From the NCBI GenBank assembly GCA_945862315.1, contig CAMAXW010000008.1, positions 1 to 64,000 on the forward strand: a stretch of 64,000 nucleotides of DNA, written 5' to 3'. This stretch comes from Klebsiella pneumoniae. Its GTDB lineage: Bacteria; Pseudomonadota; Gammaproteobacteria; Ga0077536. The position numbers and the translations under genes were made by a program. A model generated the notes under the pieces. That model was not told the origin of the DNA. It worked only from the letters and a program-made list of their open reading frames with translations, and did not search any database. Each line of letters starts with the position of its first letter. Position 1 is the stretch's first letter. This document shows positions 16,212-23,892 of the stretch, in pieces.

Positions 16212-16247
16212 AAAAAAAGCAGCTAAGGGTGATTGACACCCATAGCT
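16212..16247 (-). terminator. Intrinsic terminator on the minus strand with no gene upstream
   Basis: Read on the minus strand, an 11-position stem (AGCTATGGGTG / CACCCTTAGCT, one mismatch) with a 5-base loop is followed two bases later by seven T. This is a standard Rho-independent terminator. Upstream on that strand there is only the 100-base gap and then the oppositely oriented EF-hand gene, so it may end a small RNA or act as a leader attenuator for the solute-binding protein gene. A short frame, M-T-G-P-A-M-G-V-N-H-P, overlaps the hairpin. The rest of the 15855-16350 gap shows no gene. Confidence 0.6.
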
Positions 16248-16350
16248 GGCCCCGTCATGTTCCGCACTGAAGGTAGGCGGGGCCGCGTGAGGCCCAACCA
16301 CATGGTCTCGCGAAGGCGAGGCGTCAGTGATCAACGAAGGAGGCAGAGTA

Positions 16351-16635
16351 ATGTTGAAAATGTTTAAAATTAAACCACGAGGCTTGGCTGGGCTGTTCGC
16401 GGCGAGCGTCATGATGCTCTCCACAGGCGTTGCGATGGCCACGCTAAGCGCAAGCGACGAGGCGACGCTGCGGAGCAAATTTGCGCTGGCGGACAAAGAC
16501 CACAACGGTCAGCTCACGCTGGACGAAGCCAATGCCGGCATGCCAAGAGTGGCGCAGGGATTTTCCCAGATAGATTCGCAAAATAGAGGCTATATCACGC
16601 TGGACGAAATCCTAGCTTTTGCGGCGGCACGTTAG
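16351..16635 (+). CDS. Small exported EF-hand calcium-binding protein
   Basis: The 94-residue precursor has a signal peptide (residues 1-30, ending V-A-M-A) and two EF-hand loops, D48-K-D-H-N-G-Q-L-T-L-D-E59 and D75-S-Q-N-R-G-Y-I-T-L-D-E86. The first loop keeps ligands at positions 1, 3, 5, 9 and 12. The second has Asp at 1 and Glu at 12 but Gln at 3, so it is weaker. ATG 16351 follows a strong GGAGG. Such small periplasmic EF-hand proteins are common in Proteobacteria; binding of calcium is expected but the role is unknown. An 11-bp hairpin follows the gene. Confidence 0.85.
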   Translation: MLKMFKIKPRGLAGLFAASVMMLSTGVAMATLSASDEATLRSKFALADKDHNGQLTLDEANAGMPRVAQGFSQIDSQNRGYITLDEILAFAAAR

Positions 16636-16679
16636 GGCCTAGCAGGGGCAGACTCTGCGCGCTGAGCGCGCACCGCATT

Positions 16680-16716
16680 CCTCGGCGGGCATGGCACGGC
16701 CGGCGGCCCGCCGAGG
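16680..16716 (+). terminator. GC-rich hairpin after the EF-hand gene, no U-tract
   Basis: An 11-bp perfect inverted repeat (CCTCGGCGGGC / GCCCGCCGAGG) with a 15-base loop starts 45 bases after the EF-hand stop. It is followed by AACCTGG, not by T. The rest of 16717-17027 shows nothing else that I can name. Confidence 0.55.
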
Positions 16717-17027
16717 AACCTGGAACAGCTCCCCGTGGTGATGCGTAAAAACTGCCGCGGAAGTTGCTGAACCTCTGGTCTGTATCGCGCGGCTGCTCAT
16801 CGTCAACAGACGTCCCACCACTGGGTCAGGTCCTTGCCTGAGCGCTGAACGTCGCAGGGGGCGACTAACGCGCGAACTGTGCATAGTGGCGGCGCGCGTT
16901 CGGTTCCTGCGTGCGCCATTGCGTGGTATCAGTAAATTTTAGTGCAGATCGATACCCAGAAATCCAAGACCCGCGAGGCGTGCGTAGTGACGCTAAGCAA
17001 ATTTCAAAATGATCGGAAGTCAAAAAA

Positions 17028-17774
17028 ATGCTGCTTGAAACACTGGCCAACTCAAACCTTTTATTGGCTTTCCTAGCACTGATCCTCGCCGGTGCCATCG
17101 CGGCCGAGGCGGGTGCACGATACGTTCAACGCGTCGCGACAACTAACGAGACGGTTGACGACGACCTCATGTCGCAAATTGTGGTGGCGCCCATCCTGGG
17201 CTTGTTCGCCTTGTTGCTGGCCTTCACTTTTGGGCAGGCCATCGCCCTGCAAGAGGCGCGCGTCGCGGCCGTCCTAGGAGCCAAACAGGCCTCGGCGCAG
17301 GTCAAGTCGCAAGCTGCCATGCTGCCAGAGGCGGCCCGCGACCAACTTTTGCTGGCGGCGGCGCAATACAATGCGCAGCTTCAACGCCAAATTGACGGCC
17401 AGAGCGAGAACCCCGACGAAGTGGCCCAGACCCTCCAGGCTATGAATAAGGCCGTGCTGGCCACCTTAAAGCCCAACGCCTCAGACTTGGTGGCGGACCA
17501 TCTGCTAACGGCGATCGAAAATGTGTTCACCGCAAACAACACGCTGCAACAGGCAGCGACCTCGCGGATTCCAAAAATCGTGCTCGCGCTACAGTTGCTG
17601 TATTACGTGCTGTCGTTCTTTTTAACGGGCCACCTCGCCGCCAGCAAAAATGCGTACGCGCGGCACCGTTTTGCCACTATCAGCGCCGCCGCGTTGTTCT
17701 CTATCCCCTTGTACCTGGTGACCAATCTAGGCCGCCCAGGGCTCCACTCATTGGTCCTCGACAAGCTGCAATAA
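17028..17774 (+). CDS. DUF4239 (bestrophin-like domain) membrane protein
   Basis: The 248-residue protein has two N-terminal membrane helices (residues 10-28 and 50-70), a long soluble helical loop (about 80-175) and two C-terminal helices (about 178-240). This is the layout of the DUF4239 / bestrophin-like family. It is similar in layout to the protein at 18423-19202, including the A-P-I-L-G-L-F-A-L-L-L-A-F-T-F and Y-G-I-F-G-L-V-L-A-L-T-F helices. The two genes flank an acetyltransferase and may be diverged paralogues. The function of the family is unknown; a channel role is only suggested by the name. GGAAG nine bases before ATG 17028 supports the start. Confidence 0.7.
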   Translation: MLLETLANSNLLLAFLALILAGAIAAEAGARYVQRVATTNETVDDDLMSQIVVAPILGLFALLLAFTFGQAIALQEARVAAVLGAKQASAQVKSQAAMLPEAARDQLLLAAAQYNAQLQRQIDGQSENPDEVAQTLQAMNKAVLATLKPNASDLVADHLLTAIENVFTANNTLQQAATSRIPKIVLALQLLYYVLSFFLTGHLAASKNAYARHRFATISAAALFSIPLYLVTNLGRPGLHSLVLDKLQ

Positions 17775-17785
17775 GCGCTGTCTGC

Positions 17786-18304
17786 GTGCCGCGTGCCGCT
17801 GTGCCAGTGGCGCTCCACCCGCTGGCGCAAAACCCGGCGCTGGGTGCGGGGCCACTCGCCTGGAGTCAGGCATTTTGGCACGCCCAGCTGCCCGGGTTTC
17901 ACGCCCCAGAGTGGCGCGATTTTTATGAACAAGCAGCGGTGGCTGATTATTCGCGTTGGGATTTCGCGGCGGCAGATTCTGCGCTCATTTTCTTGGCGGT
18001 GGCGGCCAATGAGGTGATCGGTGCCATTGCCCTGACCTCCTTTGACGAGCTGGAAGCTTATCGGCATCTGCAGCCATGGTTCGCCGCTTTTATCATTAAA
18101 TCTGCGTTGCGGGGACACGGCTACGGCACGCAGATCCTCGCGTTAATGGAGCGTCAAGCGCAGCAGTACGGCATTCAAACGGTTTATCTTTGGACCGAAG
18201 ATGCGATGGGTTTCTATCGCAAAAATGCTTATTCGGAGCACGCGAAGTTGTGCGTAGGCGGGCGTACCCGGACTATTTTCGAGAAAACCCTAGGCCGCAC
18301 CTGA
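17786..18304 (+). CDS. GNAT-family N-acetyltransferase
   Basis: The protein of about 172 residues ends with a typical GNAT core: acetyl-CoA loop R-G-H-G-Y-G-T-Q-I-L near residue 110 (the Q/RxxGxG/A motif), then a helix and the segment F-Y-R-K-N-A-Y. It transfers an acetyl group to an unknown amine or protein substrate. It starts at a GTG 11 bases after the first DUF4239 gene, so it is likely co-transcribed, but a later GTG (17801) is equally possible since the first residues carry no domain signal. Confidence 0.75.
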   Translation: MPRAAVPVALHPLAQNPALGAGPLAWSQAFWHAQLPGFHAPEWRDFYEQAAVADYSRWDFAAADSALIFLAVAANEVIGAIALTSFDELEAYRHLQPWFAAFIIKSALRGHGYGTQILALMERQAQQYGIQTVYLWTEDAMGFYRKNAYSEHAKLCVGGRTRTIFEKTLGRT

Positions 18305-18422
18305 CCCCGACCACAGCGCCGCCCGACCAACCACCGATCCCGCGCCGAAACACGGCAGGGGGCTTGCACTACGCTGCGGCGGCGGGCTAGCGTCACGCAC
18401 CCCCTTTGGAGTACGTCGGACC

Positions 18423-19202
18423 GTGTTAAGCCATTATTTTCCAGCCGCCTTCGCGGCCACCGTTGGACTAGTGATGTTGCTGGCAATTGTGGGGGGAACC
18501 CACCTGGCACGCGCGCGGCGCGCTCGTGGCATCCTCGACGGCGACGGTGCCAGCAGCGTCGATGGGGCTATTTACGGCATTTTTGGCCTCGTGCTGGCGT
18601 TGACGTTTGCTGGGGCTGCTGCGCGCTACGAGGTGCGGCGCGAACTCATTCGCGATGAGACCAATGCCATCGGCACGGCCTATTTGCGCCTAGACCTGCT
18701 GCCCAACTTGCGCCAGCCCGCGCTGCGCAATGCCTTCAGTCGCTATGTGGCAGCGCGCCTGGCTGTGTTTGAGGACATCACCAACCGACAGGCCACGGCC
18801 AACGCCAAAGCAACAGTGTTGGTCCTCCAGAATGAAATTTGGACACAGGCGGTCGCCGCCGCCGCCGAGGTTCCAGGGCCACAGGCAACGACGCTGCTGC
18901 TGCCCGCGCTTAACGAGATGTTCGACATTGCAACGACCCGCGAAGTGGCAACCCAAAACCATCCGCCAACGATCATTTACCTGCTGCTGGGTTTGCTCGC
19001 CTGCGCCACGGCGCTCAACGCCGGTTACGCGATAGGCAGCAAAGAGGGGCCGGCGAGTCGCTTGCACATCGCCGGCTTTGTCCTGGCTATCACGCTCATT
19101 TTGTATGTCACCGTGGATCTCGAACTGCCGCGTCTAGGCCTGTTTCGAATCTCCGCGGCCGACAACATTCTGCGCGAACTCGGCGCACAGTTTGCGCAAT
19201 AA
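18423..19202 (+). CDS. Second DUF4239-like membrane protein
   Basis: The 259-residue protein has two N-terminal helices, a soluble helical region (R-Y-E-V-R-R-E-L-I-R-D-E-T-N-A-I-G, then a region rich in Arg and Ala) and two C-terminal helices. The D-E-T-N-A-I-G-T-A-Y-L-R-L segment is characteristic of the bestrophin-like DUF4239 group. It starts at a GTG (18423), 118 bases after the acetyltransferase. It converges on selD with 18 bases between the stops and no hairpin in between. Confidence 0.7.
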   Translation: MLSHYFPAAFAATVGLVMLLAIVGGTHLARARRARGILDGDGASSVDGAIYGIFGLVLALTFAGAAARYEVRRELIRDETNAIGTAYLRLDLLPNLRQPALRNAFSRYVAARLAVFEDITNRQATANAKATVLVLQNEIWTQAVAAAAEVPGPQATTLLLPALNEMFDIATTREVATQNHPPTIIYLLLGLLACATALNAGYAIGSKEGPASRLHIAGFVLAITLILYVTVDLELPRLGLFRISAADNILRELGAQFAQ

Positions 19203-19220
19203 GCAAACGCGTCGCGCGGT

Positions 19221-21452
19221 TTAGGCTAGGTTGGGACGGGAGAATATTTGGCCAATCACGGCGGCCCCAGCCCCCGCCGATCGCAAGGCCACCAGACACG
19301 CCTGCAGGCTTCCCGGTGGCACCGCAACCAGCAAACCGCCCGAAGTCTGGGGGTCGAAAAGCAAGGCGAAGTCAGCGGCGTGCGCCGCGTGATCGCTCAC
19401 CGTAATGCGCGCATCCAAAGGCTCGTTTTGCGCATGCAGCGTACTGCGAATACCGGCCGCCAGCAGCTCGCGAGCGCCTGCTAGCACCGGCAGTTTAGCC
19501 AAGGTCAGGCGTGCGCCCAAGCCGCCCGAGCGCAACATTTCGCGCAGATGCCCAGCCAGTCCAAAACCGGTGATGTCGGTCATGGCGTGGACGTCCAAAT
19601 TGGTTAGCGCACGCGCTGCCGGCCCGTTGGTTTGCACCATCTGCGCCAACGCGGCGTCCACCCAAGCGGGCTTGGCAACACCCCGCATGTTGCCCGCCAT
19701 GATAACGCCCGTGCCCAACGCTTTGGTGAGGATGAGCACATCGCCCAGGGCGAGGCTATCTTTGGCGCGCAGGTGCTGCGGCTCGATATAGCCGTTAATG
19801 GCCAACGCCAATGACAGCTCCGCACCCTCGCTAGTATGGCCGCCCACTAGCTGCGCGCCTTCAGCATTGAGGACCCTGAGCGCACCGGCCATGAGGGTCG
19901 CCAAATCGCGCTGCACGAGCGCCGGTGCGGCCAGCGGCAAGGTGACATATGCCAGCGCCGATTGCGCTTGCGCCCCCATCGCAAACACATCGGACAACGC
20001 GTGCGCTGCGACGATTTGCCCAAACACAAAAGGATCGGTGACGAAGCTGCGAAAGCCATCGATGGTGTGCACAGCCGCACAATTGGGCGGCAAGGTCGTC
20101 ACGGCGGCGTCGTCGCGCGCGCCCAACCCCAGCACGATATCGGCGCGGTTCTGCGCCGGCAATTCACGCAGGGCGTCGGCCAGTACTTGCGCACCGACCT
20201 TGGCACCGCAGCCCCCGCAGCGCATGGTGGCCGGACCCAAGTTTGTCACTTCAGCGGCCAGCGCCGGCGCCAGGCGCTGGCCGGTGCGGTGGGTCATCGC
20301 CGGCAGCTGCTGAAACTGCCGCATGAAACGCCGGTCGATAAAATCCTTCCAGCGCCACACCCACTCCCCGCTCACGGCCCACTGGCCACGCGAGGCCACC
20401 GCATGGCGGGGTCCGGTGGCCATGATGGCCAGCGCGTCGTGCTGCGAATGATGCGCGCGCAAGCGCTCGCCCACACACGCCCGGCGTAGATTCTCCGCCA
20501 GTGGCCGCCCCTGACGCACGGCATACACCCCAGACTTGGGGCGTGGCGCGCCCTCGACGCTCGCGCAATCGCCGGCCGCAAAAACCATCGGGTGAGAAAC
20601 CGAACATAAGGTCGGTGCGACCCGCACGTAGCCGTCGTCCGTCACCGCCAATCCGCAAGCCGCCAACCACGGCGGCGCGGCGGCCGAGGTGGCCCACAGC
20701 ACCTCGTCCAGCGGCGTGCGCTGACCGTTGGCCGAATACACGGCCGCAGCATCGACCCGCACGATGCGCTGCTGGGTGTGCAGGTGGATGCCCTGCGCCG
20801 CGAGAATGGCCACAAATCGGGCGCGAGTCCGGCGATTGTGGGCGGGTAGGACTTCCGCGGTGGCGGTGAGCAAATGGAATTCCGGGGCATCGCCCGCGCG
20901 CCCACTGAGGGCTAGTTCCTGCACCAGACGCTGCCGCACAGCGAGCACCAGTTCCACGCCGCCGGCCCCGCCACCCACCACCCCGATCCGCAGCGGGCGC
21001 GGCGCGGCCAGCACGCGCAACTTCAGCAGTTCCCAGCGGGTGCTAAATTCATCGATGGGTTTCACGGGGGTGAGCCGCGCTGAGCCGTCTTCTAGATCGC
21101 TCAACGAGGGCGTAATACCGGTATTGATCGACAGCAGGTCGAATGCCAGCGGCGGCCGCTCAGCACAAAGCACCCGCCCACCGGCCAAATCCAGGCCCGT
21201 CACTTCGGCCTGCACAAATCGCGCACCGGCAAAACCCGCCAGTACGCGCAAATCGACATGCATTTCCGGCGCGCTGTAATGCCCGGCAATCAACCCCGGC
21301 AACATGCCGGAATAAGGAGACTCGCTGCGGCGACTGACCAGCGTCAGCCGCACACCCGGCAACGGCCGCATGCCGAAACGCTTCAGCACGGTCAGGTGGA
21401 CGTGGCCACCACCAATGAGCACGAGGTCTTTGACGAAGGGCGCGTGTTGCAC
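19221..21452 (-). CDS. selD: SelD (selenide, water dikinase) fused to an NADH-dehydrogenase-like flavoprotein domain
   Basis: The 743-residue protein has two parts. Residues 1-390 are a pyridine-nucleotide-disulfide oxidoreductase of the NDH-2-like type: first Rossmann motif L-I-G-G-G-H (12-17), second G-V-V-G-G-G-A-G-G-V-E (157-167), and flavin-site F-A-A-G-D-C (291-296). Residues 405-743 are selenophosphate synthetase, with Cys415 and Lys418 in C-G-G-C-G-A-K-V-G aligning with E. coli SelD Cys17 and Lys20, plus an extra Cys412. SelD makes selenophosphate from selenide and ATP. Such fusions are known in cyanobacteria, algae and some Proteobacteria; the flavoprotein half may supply reduced selenium or redox control, which is inferred. 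The organism therefore uses selenium, in agreement with the selenoprotein 1.1 kb away. selA, selB and tRNA-Sec are not in the window. Confidence 0.93.
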   Translation of the reverse strand: MQHAPFVKDLVLIGGGHVHLTVLKRFGMRPLPGVRLTLVSRRSESPYSGMLPGLIAGHYSAPEMHVDLRVLAGFAGARFVQAEVTGLDLAGGRVLCAERPPLAFDLLSINTGITPSLSDLEDGSARLTPVKPIDEFSTRWELLKLRVLAAPRPLRIGVVGGGAGGVELVLAVRQRLVQELALSGRAGDAPEFHLLTATAEVLPAHNRRTRARFVAILAAQGIHLHTQQRIVRVDAAAVYSANGQRTPLDEVLWATSAAAPPWLAACGLAVTDDGYVRVAPTLCSVSHPMVFAAGDCASVEGAPRPKSGVYAVRQGRPLAENLRRACVGERLRAHHSQHDALAIMATGPRHAVASRGQWAVSGEWVWRWKDFIDRRFMRQFQQLPAMTHRTGQRLAPALAAEVTNLGPATMRCGGCGAKVGAQVLADALRELPAQNRADIVLGLGARDDAAVTTLPPNCAAVHTIDGFRSFVTDPFVFGQIVAAHALSDVFAMGAQAQSALAYVTLPLAAPALVQRDLATLMAGALRVLNAEGAQLVGGHTSEGAELSLALAINGYIEPQHLRAKDSLALGDVLILTKALGTGVIMAGNMRGVAKPAWVDAALAQMVQTNGPAARALTNLDVHAMTDITGFGLAGHLREMLRSGGLGARLTLAKLPVLAGARELLAAGIRSTLHAQNEPLDARITVSDHAAHAADFALLFDPQTSGGLLVAVPPGSLQACLVALRSAGAGAAVIGQIFSRPNLA

Positions 21453-21614
21453 AGTCAGCTAGTGGGGGGAATTAGGCCTTGCACTGTAACGGAGCGCGTG
21501 ACTCGGCCCAAGTGTCCACACATGCTACGGATGAATGTGCTTGAACCTCGCGGCCTCATCCGGCACGTCGACATCCAACGGTAGCGCGGTGGAACGCCGA
21601 CGGGCAGTGCACAC

Positions 21615-21642
21615 CGGGCTTCGCACTGCTCGGCGAAGCCCG
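21615..21642 (+). promoter_or_regulatory. Hairpin between divergent selD and DUF1330 genes
   Basis: A perfect 10-bp inverted repeat (CGGGCTTCGC / GCGAAGCCCG) with an 8-base loop lies 50 bases before the DUF1330 start and about 160 bases upstream of selD. No gene ends here, so this is not an ordinary terminator. It could be a leader structure or a protein-binding site; its role is unknown. Confidence 0.4.
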
Positions 21643-21691
21643 TTATCCTTGCGCGTCATTCACCATCTCAAATTTTAGGGGGAGCACACTG

Positions 21692-21982
21692 ATGCCCAAA
21701 GCCTATTGGATTAGCGCCTATCACGCCGTTCACGACGAAAACAAACTCGCCGCCTACGCGAAGCTCGCGCTGCCGGCAGTGACGGAAGCGGGCGGCAAGT
21801 TTCTCGCCCGTGGGGTGGCGGCCAAGGCCTACGAGGCCGGCATTTTGCAGCGCACGGTCATCATCGAGTTCGAGTCGCTACAAATTGCGATTGCCTGCCA
21901 TGACAGCCCCGGTTATCAGGCGGCGCTGGTCGCACTGGGCGACGGCGTAACCCGCGACCTGCGGATAATCGAAGGCGCCTAA
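21692..21982 (+). CDS. DUF1330 family protein
   Basis: The 96-residue protein matches the DUF1330 family (dimeric alpha-beta barrel fold): it opens K-A-Y-W-I-S-A-Y, continues with Y-A-K-L-A-L-P-A-V and contains R-G-V-A-A-K-A-Y-E, with the V-I-I-E-F-E-S-L-Q strand. The biochemical function is not established for the family. ATG 21692 follows a strong GGGGGAG. A hairpin at 21989-22022 begins seven bases after the stop. Confidence 0.88.
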   Translation: MPKAYWISAYHAVHDENKLAAYAKLALPAVTEAGGKFLARGVAAKAYEAGILQRTVIIEFESLQIAIACHDSPGYQAALVALGDGVTRDLRIIEGA

Positions 21983-21988
21983 GCCCGC

Positions 21989-22022
21989 GGCCACGGCGCG
22001 TGGATAAACGCACGCCGTGGCC
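21989..22022 (+). terminator. Hairpin after DUF1330 gene, no U-tract
   Basis: A 10-bp perfect inverted repeat (GGCCACGGCG / CGCCGTGGCC) with a 14-base loop directly follows the stop codon. ATTGGC comes next, so there is no T-run. The remainder of the gap to 22512 has GC-rich sequence and one A-run near 22369 but no gene that I can support. Confidence 0.55.
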
Positions 22023-22512
22023 ATTGGCTCACCCCGGCAAACCCGCGATACGCGAGGTCTCTTAGAGCAGTCGCCACCGCGACGCACGACCGCATTGCCG
22101 ATGCCACCGCCAATGATCGCGGCCAGCACCTGTGACCCAATCGGCGCCTGCTAGCTCGCGATGTCCGGCGGGGTATTCAATAAACACCCCGCTACGCCGC
22201 CTAGCGCGAAGTGCGCGACGCACCGCCGAAACCCGCCACCTCGCCGGCCCCGAAACCGCAACACGCGCCAGCGTAACGGCCACCCCCGACGTCCACGGTC
22301 GAGGTGGCTGGCGGTGCTTTTTGGCCACCTGCGGCTGGCGGCGCGCGCCCGGTGCCAAGGCCATGGATAAAAAAACCGGGCACCCCTCGCAAGGGACAAC
22401 GCACGGCAAGACCTAAAAAGCTTCCCCGACGCTCGTGGCTCACTTACCCTGCGAAACACACTGGGCAATTTCCCAGTGCATCCTCCCTCAACTGATTGAA
22501 AGGAGCTGCGTC

Positions 22513-23691
22513 ATGAACCTGACGAGCGTTCTATACGGTGAGCGGGTGACCGAGATTTCTAATGCGAAGGTAGCGGCGGAGCATCTATGGCTCCAGCCCG
22601 AGGACCTGCGCGCGGCCACCGGCTGGAAACTTGAAACTGAAGGTCTGTGCAAGGGCGATACCTGCGTGCGTACGCAAGCCGCGTGGGTCGATGCCGCAGG
22701 GCTGGTCGACTTATCGGCTTTCGCACAGTACTTGGGGCAACCCGTCACCCGCGAAGATTCCACCAATGCTTGGGCGTTTGGCGAGAGCGTGAACGCGCGG
22801 CGCGACGCCTTGTTCTCGCTGGAAGCACCCGCTTTCACCCTGCCCGATCTGGACGGCAAACTACACTCGCTGGCTGATTATCGTGGCCAGAAAGTTTTTC
22901 TCTTCTCCTGGGGTTCCTACTGAGGCTGTAGCTTCGACCTGTCCGTGTGGCAGGCAATCTACGCAGACCTCAAAGACGCCGGTTTAGTGATTATTGCGGT
23001 GGCGTTCGACACCGGTGGCAAGGCCGCCGTGGCGGCGAGCATCCGTGCGGCAGACTGCAAAGAACGTCCCGAAGTGCTGGCCCGTCTGATGGGTTGGGAG
23101 CCAGATTTGTGGGCGCGCCAAGCCCCGCCAACCTACCCCTGCCTGATCGACGAAGGCCATTTGCTGGCTGAACTCTATGGCATGGTTAATGTGCCGCAGG
23201 GCGTGTGGATTGACGAGGCGGGACGCATTGTGCGGCCGGCTGAATCGGCTGGCACCAGCGATATGGTGCGCCACATGAACCGCGAAACCTTTGAGATTGC
23301 GGATGAACCCGCAGCCGAAGGCATGGCGATTAGAACCACCTACATTAACGCGCTACGCGACTGGGTAAAGAATGGCGCAGCCAGCCCTTATGTCCTGAGT
23401 GACGAGGAAATCAGACGGCGCCTGCGCGGCCCGAGTGAAGCGGAAGTCGTGGCGGCCAACCACGTGCGCTTGGGACGTCATCTGTACTCCCAAGGGCATT
23501 TAGAAGCGGCCAAACGGCATTTCTTAGAGGCCTCTCGGCTGCATCCGCACAGTTGGAATTATCGCCGACAGGCCATGATGCTAGACCCCCAAAGCATCGG
23601 CCAACTCAACGGTGGTCCAGACTTCTGGGCGGCGGTAGACGAGCACCACGATTTGCCCTACTACCCGCCGGCCGATTTCACTCCCGCCTAA
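22513..23691 (+). CDS. Selenoprotein: thioredoxin-fold redox protein with in-frame TGA (Sec137)
   Basis: ATG 22513 follows AAAGGAG. The frame runs 136 codons to TGA at 22921-22923 and continues in the same phase to TAA at 23689-23691, giving 392 residues if TGA is Sec. Residues 104-137 are a Redoxin/ResA-type opening (A-P-A-F-T-L-P-D-L-D-G-K, Y-R-G-Q-K-V-F-L-F-S-W), followed by W133-G-S-Y-U137-G-C139 and then a typical helix (F-D-L-S-V-W-Q-A-I-Y). TGA sits exactly where the redox-active residue belongs and a Cys follows two residues later; this matches the WAxxUGC group of ResA-like selenoproteins that I recall. A SECIS-like hairpin lies 14 bases after the TGA. Codons downstream of TGA stay clearly protein-like, and a TPR-like segment (H-V-R-L-G-R-H-L-Y-S-Q-G) lies near residue 320. 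With selD nearby, Sec is far more likely than a nonsense mutation. The substrate is unknown. Confidence 0.88.
22921..22954 (+). promoter_or_regulatory. TGA(Sec) codon with bacterial SECIS-like hairpin
   Basis: After TGA at 22921-22923 come 14 bases, then a 17-base hairpin at 22938-22954: stem CCTGTC / GGCAGG (six pairs, one of them G-T) and the loop CGTGT. The apical loop lies 20 bases after TGA, inside the 16-37 base range described for bacterial SECIS elements, and has a G among its first two bases as the consensus asks. The E. coli fdhF element is also a 17-base hairpin placed 11 bases after the UGA. This would bind SelB, which is not encoded in the window. Confidence 0.7.
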
Positions 23692-23704
23692 AACCGCACT
23701 AAAC

Positions 23705-23747
23705 CCCGCGCCACGCCGGCCACACAACGTGGCGGGCGTGGCGCGGG
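23705..23747 (+). terminator. Long GC-rich hairpin after the selenoprotein gene, no U-tract
   Basis: A 13-bp perfect stem (CCCGCGCCACGCC / GGCGTGGCGCGGG) is continued by a G-G mismatch and five more pairs (GCCAC / GTGGC) around an ACAAC loop. It begins 14 bases after the stop codon. The following sequence, ATCATCGC, has no T-run. The rest of 23748-23892 is non-coding with nothing else seen. Confidence 0.65.
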
Positions 23748-23892
23748 ATCATCGCTCGTCGCACGATAATTTCCGCCAAGCACCGCCCACCACAATGATC
23801 CGGCATGGCATTAGCCCGCTTGACGACACCCCGCCGCGCGGCTGCCCGCTGGGTGACAAATCTCATCCACCATCGCAGGCGATGGGCGCAGT

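Noticed and set aside
22340-22420. Minus-strand terminator (T7 near 22369) before the selenoprotein gene
   Set aside because: The only adjoining stem is four pairs and badly spaced, and no minus-strand gene lies upstream.
22921-22923. TGA treated as a plain nonsense mutation
   Set aside because: Exact placement at the redox position, a following Cys, a SECIS-like hairpin and a nearby selD make Sec the better reading, though this is not proven.
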